A stretch of DNA of 64,000 nucleotides from Apoderus coryli (lineage: Eukaryota > Arthropoda > Insecta > Coleoptera > Attelabidae). Both the position numbers and the translations under genes were made by a program. The notes under the pieces were generated by a model, which searched no databases, was not told the DNA's origin, and worked only from the letters and a program-made list of their open reading frames with translations. The DNA lies in contig OU452216.1 in the NCBI GenBank assembly GCA_911728435.2, positions 9,126,342 to 9,190,341 of the forward strand, in the 5' to 3' direction. Positions 45,918-58,084 of the stretch are shown piece by piece (position 1 is the first letter of the stretch; each line of letters begins with the position of its first letter).

Positions 45918-46053
45918 TACAGGGTGATTCATTGCCACCCTGTATCTCGATAACGAAGCATTTGCGGACATGGGTTCAATGGCAAAAAATGCTTGAATTG
46001 TTTTCAGGAATCTCTAGTTTTCGTTTGTTGCAACCATAATGAATCACCCTGTA
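45918..46053. mobile_element. Short MITE with 16-18 bp perfect terminal repeats
   Basis: TATACAGGGTGATTCATT at 45916 and AATGAATCACCCTGTATA ending at 46055 are exact reverse complements. TA flanks both sides. 136 bp, non-coding. The segment just before it (45875-45900) carries a CTGATCATTGAGC...CGAAACG Penelope-like motif on the - strand. Confidence 0.75.
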
Positions 46054-46055
46054 TA

Positions 46056-48419
46056 TATTTACAAAAAGCTGCATTGTAATATGCCGAAATTCTTATGAAA
46101 AAATCAGATAAAAAATAAAAGAAGGAACATTAAGTTTGACATCGTTTTGATTTTAATAAATATGTCAACTTTGAGTCATATATCGTAGGTAAACCATTTG
46201 GCACAAGCACATCCTCAGGTACATGATTTATTCGAATAAATTAAATAAATAAACAGTAGAACTAGAAAACAACAATAAAGAAAACCATTGGTGTGTCCGC
46301 TGTTCAATTTTAACTGTATTAAAATAAATGTGATATGTACTTTTTAGTCATTATCTAAGGAATAAGTTCAATAATAATAAATAATGGTACCTAATTGTTT
46401 TTAAAAGCAAAAATATATATTAATAAATTTAACCAATGTTATTAACTAATAAATAAATAAATAAGAGTTAACACTGATACTGTTGATAGCTTTTAATGTG
46501 AATTGTTGCAAAATGTAAGCGGTTGGGACCAAAATGATTCTTCTTTTACCAAAATATAAAGTTTGTACGTACAAAATAATTATGTTTAGTTTTAATCATT
46601 TTGTAATTGTTATTTAATATTGTCAAGTCTATAATATGCCGGATGATATTTTTCAAGTAGCACGTATCTTATTTACCATGATGGTCAGTACATTTTTCAA
46701 TTTTTTTAATAAACAAATTTCAGATGCTATAATTATGATGAGCTTTCTAACATTTTATGGAAATTTAAGTCTTGAATTTGATAACAAAGTCTCTTTAAAT
46801 AGATGTGGAAATATCATCCTGTATAAATAGCACAATTTACTATTTGAAACTGATTTACGGGTACAATTCAGACCTATAAATGAATGAACTCGATTACCTC
46901 CTATTATGTAAGAATATTTTTTTACTTAGTTTATAATTTTGTAATATTAGATTAAGAAGTTTTTTTTTATTTAATTAATGTTTCTAGATATGGTGGTACA
47001 TGATGATTGGAAAGATTTCTGCTAATTTTTTTATCGCTTTCCATTTAGTAAAACACTGATAATGAACCTCGATTACAATTCATGCAAGTTTTATTTGAAT
47101 TGAATGAAAGTCCACTTCATTATGAACTATTTCTTTAAAATCAAGCAAGTTTCCCAAAAACATTCATTAGTTAACAAAACTCTGGAGTTCCAATTTCAAA
47201 CTTCACACCAATTGTGGTGAGTAAAAAAATTAATGTAGATTTTCCAACAATCACGTATCATTACATTCTTAATCCTAGTATGTTGTGAACAGGAATAACT
47301 TGATCATATCCTGAAATTGAATCACACTAAATAGATATACTCAGGAACAATAAACATTCCATGATCACAACCTGCTGAAACTAAGACTGGTTAATTATTT
47401 AAGTTTAATTTTATTATTATTTTAATTGTTGCCCTATTCTCATTATTTGTCATAATTAGCTAATCATATAATTTATTATTAGGGTCTGCTGTCCGTCCAG
47501 AAATATGCATGTGTTAAGAGCAGCAATGTGTCATTATTTTGTGCAATTTTGATAATTGGACTTGTTTAAACTGTACCTAATCAGTAGCGCTTTATATGGA
47601 TATGTTTGTCTTGATAATTCCGAGATATGTTTCAAAAGTAATGTGAATTCTACGGAGCTCACGATGATATAAAAGATTCACCTCATTACTGCAATCCTAT
47701 TTGCTTCACTCTCATTTTTGTTATTATAGAGTCGACAATTAGAGTAAAGATTATTAAAAAGACATCGCAGGTTCATCTAATTGAGGCTTTACCTCAGTTT
47801 TGCTGGTTGATTTACTTTGGAAACATATTATCTCGGATTTATTTTTTCAAATTGTTCATCTTTGATCTACATTTTTGTTCCCCAAGTACCAAATAGTAGT
47901 TAGTTAGTGAAAATTGTCGTATTATTGTTAAATTAGTGTAGTCCAATGCGACTTATTATTGATGGTGAAATTCAAAATTCCTCAATTTGCCCTACTTATT
48001 AAATTAGACTCAATTTTTATAAGAATTTTAATGTTGTTTATTGATATGGAAATTCATTCAAATTTCACCATCATAACTATTATAGTTTAGGTAAATGACT
48101 GTGCATTACTTTGTATGCAACCAAACTTAATTATAATATACATTTTTGTTATGAATGATAGTTTTAGTAAGTAAATATGATATATTTTGTAAATGGTTAT
48201 TGAGTGAATAAATAAATGCACTTGATTTTTCTACGATATCGTTTTATTTGTTTGCTTAGGTCTTGAACGATATCGTCCTATTCGAATATCAAACAAATGC
48301 ATTTAAATTGGACCCTGTTCCGCGCCTGATGGGGTTGTGATATTTAGGGGTGGTAGGATCAATATTTTCAGCACGAGGGAACCTCAAAGGTGCTCAAAAC
48401 CACAAAATTTTACTAAAGT
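46056..48419. other. Intergenic, no gene seen
   Basis: AT-rich. I looked for exons in both directions and found none. Several homopolymer and (AAT)n runs. It separates InR from the satellite array. Confidence 0.4.
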
Positions 48420-49508
48420 TTCACTTTGAAAAATCATAAAAAAACAAGCAGTAGTCGATTAGGGTGTTAATACTCCCAGCAGAGGTCACCAAGTAAAAGT
48501 CTACACTCCACCAAATATAGACCAACTTTGAAAACTAATAAAAAAATAAGAAGTCCTGCTGCGCACCTGAGCTTTGGATATGTCCATCCGACATATGTTC
48601 TGAATCTGTCAGGGTATATATGAGGTCGACTAGGGTATTAATACTCTCAGCAGAGGTCACCAACTAAAAGTCTAAACCCCACGAAATATAGACCAACTTT
48701 GAGAAATCATAAAAAAATAAGCAGTCCTGCTGCGCACCTGAGCTTTGGATATGGCCATCCGACATATGTTCTGAATCTTCCAGGGTATATACGGGGTCGA
48801 TGAGAGTGTTAATCCTACTCCCAGTAAGGGTCACCAAGTAAAAGTCTAAACCCCACCAAATATAGACCAATTTTGAAAAATAATAAAAAAATAAGCAGTC
48901 CTGCTGCGCACCTGAGCTTTGGATATGGCCATCCGACATATGTTCTGAATCTGTCAGGGTATATTTGGGTCGATTAGGCTGTTAATACTCCCAGCAGAGG
49001 TCACCAACTAAAAGTCTAAACCCCACCAAATATAGACCAACTTTGAAAAATAATAAAAAAATAAGCAGTCCTGCTGCGCACCTAAGCTTTGGATATGGCC
49101 ATCCGACGTATGTTCTGAATCTGCCAGGGTATATATGGGGTCGATTAGGGTGTGAATACTCCCAGCAGAGGTCACCAAGTAAAAGTCTAAATCCCACCAA
49201 ATTTAGACTAACTTTGAAACATAATAAGAAAATAAGCAGTCCTGCTGCGCGCCTGAGCTTTGGATATGTCCATCCGACATATGTTTTGAATCTGTCAGGG
49301 TACACATGGGGTCGATTAGGGTGTTAGTACTCCCAGCAGAGGTCACCAAATAAAAGTCTACACCCCACCAAATATAGACCAACTTTAAAAAATAATAATT
49401 AAATAAGCAGTCCTGCTGTGTGCCTGAGCTTTGGATATATCCATCGTACATATGTTCTGAATCTATCAGGGTATACCCGAGCATAGGACACCAAGTAAGG
49501 GTCTGCAT
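48420..49508. repeat. Satellite array, about 6 units of 171 bp
   Basis: AAAAGTCTA recurs at about 48495, 48666, 48838, 49009, 49180 and 49351, a spacing of 171-172 bp. Each unit also carries AAGCAGTCCTGCTGCGCACC and CATCCGACATATGTTCTGAA. The first unit has an internal deletion and the last degenerates into unique sequence. Because 171 is a multiple of three, both strands stay open for long stretches; these are not genes. Unit-to-unit identity is roughly 90%. Confidence 0.9.
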
Positions 49509-50321
49509 AGAGCTTTTTTGGGATATATTGGGGAGCCTATTCCTGCTACCTTAACAACTTTTTCTTAACAAAAAAACAGTTTTTCTCCAAACAAAATTTT
49601 TTTGCCAAATTTTGTAAAATTTTCAAGGTCAGATATGCATAGAAAAATTGATGATTAACGTCAGCTATTGTAAATAAATCTGACGCAGGATTTATCTTGA
49701 AGCAAAGTTTGTGTAAATTGCCTTTCGAAGTTTTCTTTCGAAAAATAGTTGAAGGAACGAATACAACTAGCGTTGGACTCCACTGCATTGCATAATTTCC
49801 TTAATTTCAACAAAACATTAATAAATTATACCCAATTATTGATAATACTTCTAAGTATCATAAATGATAAGTTTGTATGAAGTAAACTAATAATTTCTCT
49901 TACCTATTTGTACAATACATACAACAAATCATATAATTGTCCATATTATTATTATAGCAAAGGACGCAATTACACTTTAAACCATTAAGCGACAATTTCT
50001 GTAGCTAGAAGTCTTTGTCGAGCTTTATCCCTGAAAAGTGATTTAGAACCAATAACTAATTTACTCAGAGATAGACTATAAAGTATACTTTTTTTGTTTC
50101 TTCTAGCTGTTTGCTTATTAGAATGAAGTCAAAGGTAAAATATAGCGACACTTATTTACCCTAAACATGAGGTAAAAGATCTGTATACAGTTCCGTAAGT
50201 TCCAGATCCAGAGCATGTGGGGAAGCGAATTTTGCGAACTTGTAAAACATTGAATCCTGTATTATTTAGAGTTATATAGGAGCATGTTTTGTGTTTTGTT
50301 TTATAGGTGTTTCCGGACCTG
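49509..50321. other. Upstream region of the odorant receptor gene
   Basis: No exon or repeat recognised. It should contain the promoter and 5' UTR. A TTATAG just before 50307 could be a splice acceptor for an unseen leader exon. Confidence 0.35.
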
Positions 50322-53300
50322 ATGCATCTCAAATACACCAGGAAAACCTTGGTGATGATTGGCGTTTGGCCTTTAGATTTTGAAGATAATCACAAGAACG
50401 TTCTGTACGAACGATACTTTAAAATATGCTTCTCATATTTCCTTTTTTTCACTTTGACTCTAATGGTCCAACTCACAACTCTAACCGAGCTCAAAAATGA
50501 TGGTGATTTTGAGGAACTTATGAGGAATCTTAGCCTGACATTGCTGTACATTGTTACAATCATTAGAGTGGTAATTTGTAAAACAAAGAATATAACTAGC
50601 CTAATTGCTCACATTAATGCTACGGAAAATGAAATTAGACAATTTGGGGATGATCACGTTAAAATTATATATGGAAAATGTGCCAAAATTAGTCAGAAGA
50701 CTAATATATGGTTTCTTCTAGCTGGCGCTTTTTCTACGTTAGGTTCCTTTGTGCTACCGTTACCTGAAGTATTATTTCCAATAAGAGAGGTAAATTATTT
50801 TATTGGTCAGCAAAATAAAGAACTTGTACTGAATATGTTTGTTTCAGGAAAATTCAACAGTTATTCCAAAAAGACCACTACCTTTTATAACTTGGTTTCC
50901 CTATGATGCTCAGAAATATTACATTGCGAGTTACTTGTGGCAAATATTCGACGGCTGCGTTGGCGCTGCATTCCTACTTTTCACTGACATATTAATTTTC
51001 AGCCTCATAATATTTCCCGTTGGTCAAATCACAATATTAAAGCATATTATGAGAAACTTTCACAAATATTCAATGAATCTAATGCAGAATTTAGGGGTAA
51101 CACAAGATTATGCGTCGATATTAACATTGAAAACTTGTGTGGTTTTACATAATAGGATTATATGGTGAGACCTATTGACTATAGGTGCGGTGACCCTCAA
51201 CTTTGGTGTTTATTGTTTGCAGTTATGTGAAAGATTTGAATAAAGCAATTAAGGAATTGATGCTTTTGGATTTCGCACTGGCCTCGTTGCAGATGGCATC
51301 TATTTTATTCCAAATTTCAACGGTAAAGCATGAAATAAGAATTAAAAGGATTTCATGTCCGTAAATAACTGAAACTAATTTCGTGGCAAAGCGGACTAAA
51401 ATGTTGGTTTTACCTACACAAGGAATTTTGTTTAATTTAGCAGTGCCCCAGTCTAATTCAATAGAACCAGACCAGAGCATTGCTGAAACCCAAATATTTG
51501 GGAGATGCTGGCAGAAGGATAAAATGGTCTCCTGCTAGCGTTTTGTGTTCATACTATTTTTATTTCTATTTATACGACTGGTTTTACCTATACATTGAGT
51601 TTGTTCGGCCACTGCATGGTATAGGATATGCATTACTATGTACATGTAGATGATACGTGTTTACATGTGTCTATTGTTGTGTATCCTGTTGTGCTTAAAT
51701 GCAGGCCGATATCTGTAGATGGGCAACGACAATGGTACTCTGACGAGCTCATAACAAGAGCGAAAGGAATTCGTCAGTATCTGTCGACCCATGTCTCGGT
51801 TTGGTTCTATTGAATTAGACTGGGGCCCTGCTAAATTAAACAAAATTCCTTGTGTAGGTAAAACCAACATTTTAGTCCGCTTTGCCACGAAATTATTTTC
51901 ATTTAGTATAAATTAAGTCCTAAAGAAAAATATAGACACTGTGTCTCAAAATAATAAGCGTAAATTTAATTTAATTTCATTCAATTGCAGATGGAAGCAG
52001 GTTTACAGATGTTTTTTATTGGAGTTTTTCTAGCAGCTGTTTTAATGCAGCTGTTCTTGTTTTATTGGCATGCTAATGAAATAATTGTTGAAGCAAGTAT
52101 TTTATTTTATTTTTTAATCCTAGTTTTAATAGTGTTGTTTTAGATGTATATACAAACGCAGTAACTCACTATTAAACTGTGATAAACTAATTTATTAATA
52201 TAGACTGACAATATATAATATGATAATTATAATTTTTTAGAATTGACACTGACACTACTAATAAAATATATTATATAGTGTGTCATAATATTTCAAACTA
52301 AGTAGGTAAATATTAATTTTTTACAACACCCTCACTGTTTGAAATAAGTCCTTGACCCTTTATACAATTCAAAAACTTGATTCGATCAAGAGGCTTCGTA
52401 AAAGAGTCGGCTAACATCACATTAGTTGGAACAAACTTTACGGTCAACAATTTGTCACTAATTTTTTCTTTATTACCTGCCCAGTCGGCATCACAGTATC
52501 CAATTATATCAGGACTTGTGCCGGGTTTTCCTTGAAATTCTAGTTTCCAATTTATCGTTCCTTTAATATACCTTAAAATTCGGTTTACAGCTGCCCAATG
52601 AATAAAACCAGGATTATTATTAAAGCGAGTTACACAACTTACAGCGTATGCTATATCTGGTCGAGAAATCTGAGAAGCATATAATAAACTTCTGTCAGAA
52701 GTAAAAGTGTTCTCAGAAAATACGTATTGCGAATTTCACCATGTCATCCGGATATCAATTGCCTTCAATTGAAAAACTGCGTGGTCGGGAGAATTATGAT
52801 TCCTGGAAATTCGCCGTTAGAACGTATTTAGAATTAGAAGATTTGTGGAGCTGTGTTGAAGGTACTGAACTTGATGACAAAAAGAATGTCAAAGCAAAGG
52901 CAAAAATAATATTGTTAGTTGATGCAATAAATTTTGTACATGTTCAAACAGCAAAAACTGCTAAAGAAGCTTGGGAAAATCTGTTGGATTATTACGTACG
53001 TTGATAACAACTTCCTTTGAAAACAGTTCATCGGTTGAACTATGTAAACAAAATAATTACTACTGCTCATAAATTATCAAACTAAGTAGGTAAATATTAA
53101 TTTTTTACAACACCCTCACTGTTTGAAATAAGTCCTTGACCCTTTATACAATTCAAAAACTTGATTCGATCAAGATGCTTCGTAAAAGAGTCTATATTAA
53201 TAAATTAGTTTATCACAGTTTAATAGTGAGTTACTGCGTTTGTATATACATCTAAAACAACAAATAGGTACTTTAAATTTTTTCCTAGAGTGAGAGCATT

Positions 53301-53846
53301 GGTACTGCGATCTGGGATAGCAACTGGTATGAGCAATCAATCAACGTTAGAAAGGGTCTTAGCATTATGATCTTGAATTCTAAAAAACCTTTGACCTTAA
53401 AAGTTGGGCCATTTTACACAATGTCGAATGAAACTGCAATAAACGTATGTCCTCATTGTTGTTTCGTCATCCTTTCCAAACGTATTTTAGAAGTCACTGA
53501 GAAAGTGTTAATAATTCGTCAAAATTCATTTAGAAAACAATTAAGTAGGTGGTAAATATTAATCTAAAATAAAATATTATTTCAATTCAATTTCAATAAA
53601 TAAGAACCTTATTGAGTAAATATAAGTATGTTTGCTTGAAAAATTTAACATTTTACCTGGAAGGTCTAATATTGATTGATGCCTTATGAGACCTACTAAT
53701 TAATCCGAAACATGACACTTTCTAATTAATATACATGTGGAAAGGTACCTACATTTTTACGAAAAAGTACACTAAGTATATATTATTTTTTTTAGATACT
53801 AAAAGCAACATATTCGGTGGTCACATTAATATTTGATTGGGACTAA
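50322..53846 (+). CDS. Odorant receptor, 7tm_6 family (6 exons, 397 aa)
   Basis: Insect odorant receptors are seven-helix, inverted-topology subunits that pair with Orco to form odour-gated cation channels in sensory dendrites. Exons: 50322-50789, 50848-51164, 51223-51322, 51991-52092, 53289-53444, 53796-53846; phases are continuous. Key motifs: TLVMIGVWPLDFE near the N-terminus; LPFITWFPYDAQKYYIASYL and YLWQIFDG after TM3-4; LMLLDFALASLQMASILFQI; QLFLFYWHANEII; the C-terminal hallmark SESIGTAIWDSNWYEQS; PLTLKVGPFYTMSNETAIN; and a last exon ILKATYSVVTLIFDWD. The start is the first ATG after an in-frame TAG at 50304; a leader exon spliced to 50307 would add five or more residues. The fourth intron has a GC donor (GCAAGT). 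Introns 3 and 4 carry a MITE and a Copia derivative. The length matches the family. Confidence 0.9.
51377..51905. mobile_element. MITE with about 100-bp inverted ends (odorant-receptor intron 3)
   Basis: 51377-51470 and 51802-51905 are reverse complements at about 95% (core TTGTGTAGGTAAAACCAACA / TGTTGGTTTTACCTACACAA). The middle is shared with 39889-40408. There is no coding capacity. It starts about 55 bp after the exon-3 donor. The terminal CTTTGCCACGAAATTA motif is common to both copies. Confidence 0.75.
52133..53262. mobile_element. Copia-derived composite with inverted LTR ends, TSD AATAG
   Basis: AATAG at 52128-52132 and 53263-53267 flank the insertion. The left end (TGTTGTTTTAGATGTATATA, 52133-52205) is the reverse complement of the right end (53191-53262), so both termini are the same LTR end. 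52133-52327 looks like one whole LTR on the - strand, followed by the RNase H/C-terminal end of Copia Pol read on the - strand (ADWAGNKEKISDKLLTVKF, SFTKPLDRIKFL; about 52690-52330). Then comes a + strand gag start: MSSGYQLPSIEKLRGRENYD at 52741 to 53001. 53078-53192 repeats 52293-52405 directly. It is a rearranged, non-autonomous copy. Confidence 0.75.
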
Positions 53847-54161
53847 CTGTTGCTTACAAATTGTGCTTGCTTTGAAATAATTATTCATATTTTTGATTTT
53901 TAAATTAATAGTAGAAAGTAAGATATATCAATATTAGTAGAATTGGTGCCTATAATTAAATAGACGTTTCAGCATGTGGTAAACGTGTTTTTTTATTATT
54001 GTCCTTACATTTTTGGCTATTTATTATAGAATAATCTATTACGAGGGGCTTTTTGAATTTCCCCGAAAGATTTCGTTACGCCAGAAATTGTCAATAAAGA
54101 AAGATAAACATTAAACACAATCGTGTAACCACTTTGCAATTGCAAACCCAAATGTTCGTGC
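53847..54161. other. 3' flank of the odorant receptor gene
   Basis: It contains the 3' UTR. An ATTAAA variant hexamer occurs near 53956, a weak candidate polyadenylation signal. Nothing else recognisable before the Crypton copy. Confidence 0.3.
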
Positions 54162-55040
54162 CGCAGGCCGAGGGCTATTATCCTTGAGCAACTCGCTTGA
54201 AGGATTCTCTATGACAAAATTTTGAGTATTTATCAAGGCCCGAGGAGTATTCGATAAGATAATTTTTTACTTTGTAGATATCAAAAATTTGATTGCCAAT
54301 CTGACGTTTAATAATTTTCAATACAAAATGTATTAGTTTTAATCAAACAAATATTATTCATTTTTATTTAAAACTGCAGTTGTGAAAAGTACAATTGGTA
54401 AATGTTAAATTGGAAGAAGAGTTTGCTGAAGTTGACGGATTGTTAATTTCCACTGTTGAAGACTTTTCACCATGGCGTTCTTGGTTAATATTCAAGTATG
54501 GTTTAATTGAATTAGAGCTGCTATGTCCTGTTATTTTTATTAATTGCTGTTCAGGAATTCTTTTATTTGCCAAATGGCTAACTGCAGTTGATCTGTTCGA
54601 ATGATTGGATATCTTTAGTGTCCAAACCAATAGCTTGCGCGGATGATTTGGTCCACATATTAATTATTGTGTTCTTGCCTACCGGTATATTGTCAAACCA
54701 TGTGTCACTTTCGGATTTCCAGAAACGATTTGGTCTCAAGAATAGGCGACTGGAAGTAATATTTTTCTCCCTTTTGGACAATAATTTATGGAATAACCGA
54801 ACAGGGCATGCACTTTCGTTTGCAATATTTGGAAAACAAGCCACTTACTATTTGTACAACTTTTCGATCCTCCTTGGCATGTTTTACTGAATATTGGATT
54901 GTATTCAATTCTGTTGGTTGGCGTTCCATCATTATTTTTCTCAATCGTGACAGTTCTACCACTTCGTGTTGTCACCAACTTGTGTTCGTCCAACTTGGCC
55001 TCACTGTGTGGGTGTTCAATTGATTTCCCTGATTTTTCCA
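54162..55040 (-). mobile_element. Second Crypton copy, rearranged
   Basis: It is about 95% identical to the InR-intron copy over 28290-29095. The - strand reads [39 protein letters not shown], then after a deletion [45 protein letters not shown] and KPY are kept. It differs by small deletions and lacks the N-terminal third. Beyond 54955 it diverges from copy 1 and reads KLVTTRSGRTV, which may be part of a retroelement fused at the break. Half of the flank hairpin is retained at 54162-54250. Confidence 0.75.
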
Positions 55041-55140
55041 ATAATTCTTCACGTTCGTTATCATTATTTACTTCTAAAGGGAATAATCTAATTCTAATTC
55101 TCGTTTTTAGAAAGGAACTTCGTCCGCTGCAGTAAAACGG

Positions 55141-55170
55141 ATCACGTCGGGGTCACCAAATGATATAAAT
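55141..55170 (-). other. Possible LTR-retrotransposon primer-binding region
   Basis: On the - strand TTTGGTGACCCCGACGTGAT resembles the LTR/primer-site junction of Ty3/Gypsy-like elements. If so, a 5' leader reading leftward was joined to the Crypton remnant. The evidence is one short motif. Confidence 0.3.
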
Positions 55171-55244
55171 CTATACACACCGTGTAGTGGACTTTCTATT
55201 TCTTAATCGACTCTCAAAATAATGCACACTAAATTCAGATCTAT

Positions 55245-55766
55245 TCTTTTTTACTTCTTTACAAAACTTTTTATGGGAACTAGTTCTCCCAGATGCATTG
55301 CATTCTATTCGATCCTTATTGTGCACGTCCACAAACGCAACACCACATGAATTATTATTCACTTACCAAAGAAAATCTACCAATGGAACAGCAATCCATT
55401 CATGGCTCATCAATCCAGGAAAAGTGCTGTTAAGGAATAATGCTAGTCAAAGTAAATACGACCCGCTTGTGGAAGAAGTTGAATTAATTGATGCAAATCC
55501 AGAGTACGCGTTAGTACGTCACGCAAATGGCCGGGAGTCAACTGTATCTCTTAGAAACTTAGCACCAGCTGCAGAAGTCAATATTTGTTCCTCTGAAGAC
55601 GATGTTCCTTCAAATTCAGAAAATATCACTGATCGGGTACCTGAAGTAGTTGAAGACACCGAAGTTGACCATTCTGACCAAACAGACACTACACTCAGAC
55701 GAAGTACTCGCGAGAAGAAAACACCCAAGTATCTAAATGATTATGTTTTAAAAAAAGGGGGCTGAA
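55245..55766 (+). mobile_element. Ty3/Gypsy integrase C-terminus (5'-truncated)
   Basis: The + strand reads WELVLPDALHSIRSLLCTST, TPHELLFTYQRKSTNG, KVLLRNNASQSKYDPLVEEV, LIDANPEYALVRHANGRES and TVSLRNLAPAAEV. This is the well-conserved end of Gypsy integrase, followed by a charged tail (RRSTREKKTPKYLNDYVL) and TGA at 55763. A polypurine AAAAAAAGGGGGCTGA precedes the LTR. Only the last part of Pol is present. Confidence 0.85.
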
Positions 55767-55934
55767 TGTTATAATATTTAGTTCATCCTGTCTAACTCTT
55801 TTATTATTGTTATACGTTAAATACTAGTATTTAGTTGTTGTCATTCATATAATGTCATATTTATAGTTAAATGTCATACGTTATGCTGCATTCTAGTTAA
55901 ATAAAGCCTTGTTAAAAGGGTTTAGTTTATTACA
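55767..55934 (+). mobile_element. Gypsy 3' LTR
   Basis: It starts TGTTATAATATTTAG directly after the polypurine tract and ends near GTTTATTACA. It is about 168 bp and contains AATAAAGCC as a likely polyadenylation signal. The end point is inferred from the TG...CA rule; no second LTR is available for comparison. 55935-56764 after it has no gene. Confidence 0.55.
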
Positions 55935-56764
55935 ATAATATCATTAATTGCATCGTTAGATGTGAACCCCACAGATATATTTTCTGCGTGCAGCACTGCT
56001 CGAATTGAACTACCGCAAGATATTTAATATACCTAACGGAAACTAGAAGAAAAAATCGTTAAATCTACCCCATAAACAGAACATACTCTAACCAGTTTAA
56101 CAAATCTGATCAAAAAAACAAAAAAACATCCATCAGGAACTATAAATCATTACCATACAAAGCATTATGTAAGTGAGAGTAACAACACAGAAATATATAA
56201 CATGTGTAACATTACTAAATACAAGACATCCTTTCTTCAATCTGATCTTGTCCATCCATAACAAGTATTTTATGGAAAGGGATACAAATATCATCTTATA
56301 ATACAGCCGAATCGGAATTGAAATAATACATCCGGAGTATATAACATAGATTACCTATACGAGCCTGACGGCAGTCTATAACCGTAGAAGATTACCTACC
56401 CGTGTAATAGTGTTTGTGATCTGTGATATACCGAATAATATGAAGAAATCGTTTCGTTTTATTGAATTAATCACATTGGTAAGTATTTCACATAACGTTT
56501 TCACTTTTTTTTAATTAAAATATTTGAAATAAACACATATATCATCATCGAAACCGAAAAAGCGCAAATTGTGTTAAATGTAGTCACAGAGCTTTCGTAA
56601 AAGCTTTTTGTTTTACGAAAATCAAATACGGTTTTTTCATTTTTTTAATCGTAACAAAAAAATATTAGAAAGAAAGACTTTGCTCTAGTATTCCCTGTAA
56701 CTACTTTACATTGTACCAGTGGCGGTTTGTCCTATGAACCTAAACCTAAATAATCAGTAAAATA

Positions 56765-57915
56765 TATATATATTGGGTCTGCCAGATAACTTTTTTTTTT
56801 TTGAAAATGCTATAAAAGAAAAACTGCTGAATATTTTCTCAAATTTCTTTTTTTATTTGAAAGTACAATCCTTCCGGTTAATAATGACAAATAATTTCAT
56901 TCAAATGGCTGCCTCGGCTGGCCATGCAGTAGCCTACTCGATCGGTCCAATTTTTAAGCACATTATCGATTGTGTGCAGCTGTATTTCACCAATGGCTTC
57001 ACGAATATTGTCCTTTAAACCGTCAATTGTCTCTGGCTTGTCGGCGTAACAGTTATCTTTGACTGCACCCCACGAATAATAGTTCAACGGTGTCAAATCG
57101 CAGCTCCGAGGTGGCCAAACGACATCAGCTCTGCGGCTGATAATGCGAACTTCAAAAACAGGGCGCAAAACATCGAGTGTAGCTCTTCAATTTTTGTGAA
57201 CAAAAATTTGTTCAACATGGCCCGATAACGATCGCCATTGACTGTAACGGCCACTCCTTGCTCATTTTCGAAGAAAAATGGCCCAATTATGCCTCCGGAC
57301 CAAAATCCGCACCAAACAGTGACTCGTTTTGGGTGCATCGGCTTTTCAATGTATGCGTGCGGGTTTTCTGTGCCCCAAATGCGACAATTTTGCTTGTTTA
57401 CATACCCGCCAAGATCAAAATGAGCTTCATCTGAAAATATGATTTTTTTTGGCAAAATAGGCATCTTCTGTAAGTCGATCGCAGGCCCACTGAGCGTAGC
57501 GAAAACGCATTAGATGGTCAGTTGGCTTCAACTCCTGAACCAATAGGACTTTGTATGGCGTCATACCAAGGTCTTTATGGAAAATTCGTCTCAATGATGT
57601 CTCCGAAATGTTCAATTGTTGAGACCGACGGTGAATTGATGTTGATGGCGCTTCACGCACACTTTCTGCTACAGCAGCAATATTCTCGGGTGTACGCACT
57701 GTTTTTGGCTTTTCACGCTTTGGTTTATCGATGAGGATGCCAGTTTCTTTCACTTTTTTCACGAGATAACGAACATACGGAGCTGACAGTGCTTCTCTTC
57801 TTCCAAAATCCGTACGCAATTTTCGCACACATTCTGCAACATTACCATGATTTTCAAAGTAATGTCGCAATATTTCCCAGCGTTGTTCATGTGATACTAA
57901 TAAAATATATATATG
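56765..57915 (-). mobile_element. Tc1/mariner-superfamily transposase, defective
   Basis: The - strand encodes SHEQRWEILRHYFENHGNVA (from about 57890), the helix-turn-helix half RRSQQLNISETSLRRIFHKD, then IIFSDEAHFDLGGYVNKQNC carrying the first catalytic Asp, and NPHAYIEKPMHPKRVTVWCG. The central segment with the second Asp is deleted and frameshifted near 57150-57170. The third catalytic position reads CDLTPLNYYSWG, where family members have PLDYF, so that Asp is Asn. The C-terminus ASRGSHLNEIICHY is intact. The left edge TTGGGTCTGCCAGATAAC near 56774 may be a terminal repeat. It is non-functional. Confidence 0.85.
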
Positions 57916-58084
57916 ACAAACATAAAGAAATGGGACATACCAAACACTATTGTCTATTCATAAAATATCCGAGCACAAGTCAAGTCACAAACAAAGATGA
58001 AACAAAGTAAAATAATGTCAGGTTATACAGAACAATAATCGACTCCAACCTAACCGTCAAGCATCAACAGTCAGAAATCGGGAA

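Noticed and set aside
48664..49508. Long open frames on both strands across the satellite
   Set aside because: They exist only because the unit length is a multiple of three; the same peptide repeats every 57 residues on both strands with no start context or domain.
49546..49788. Open - strand frame upstream of the odorant receptor
   Set aside because: Lys/Phe-rich low-complexity reading with no family resemblance; typical of AT-rich non-coding sequence.
50301..50321. Odorant receptor start as a GTG or as part of an upstream exon at 50307
   Set aside because: An in-frame stop lies at 50304 and no leader exon was found; the ATG at 50322 is the simplest start, though a spliced leader is not excluded.
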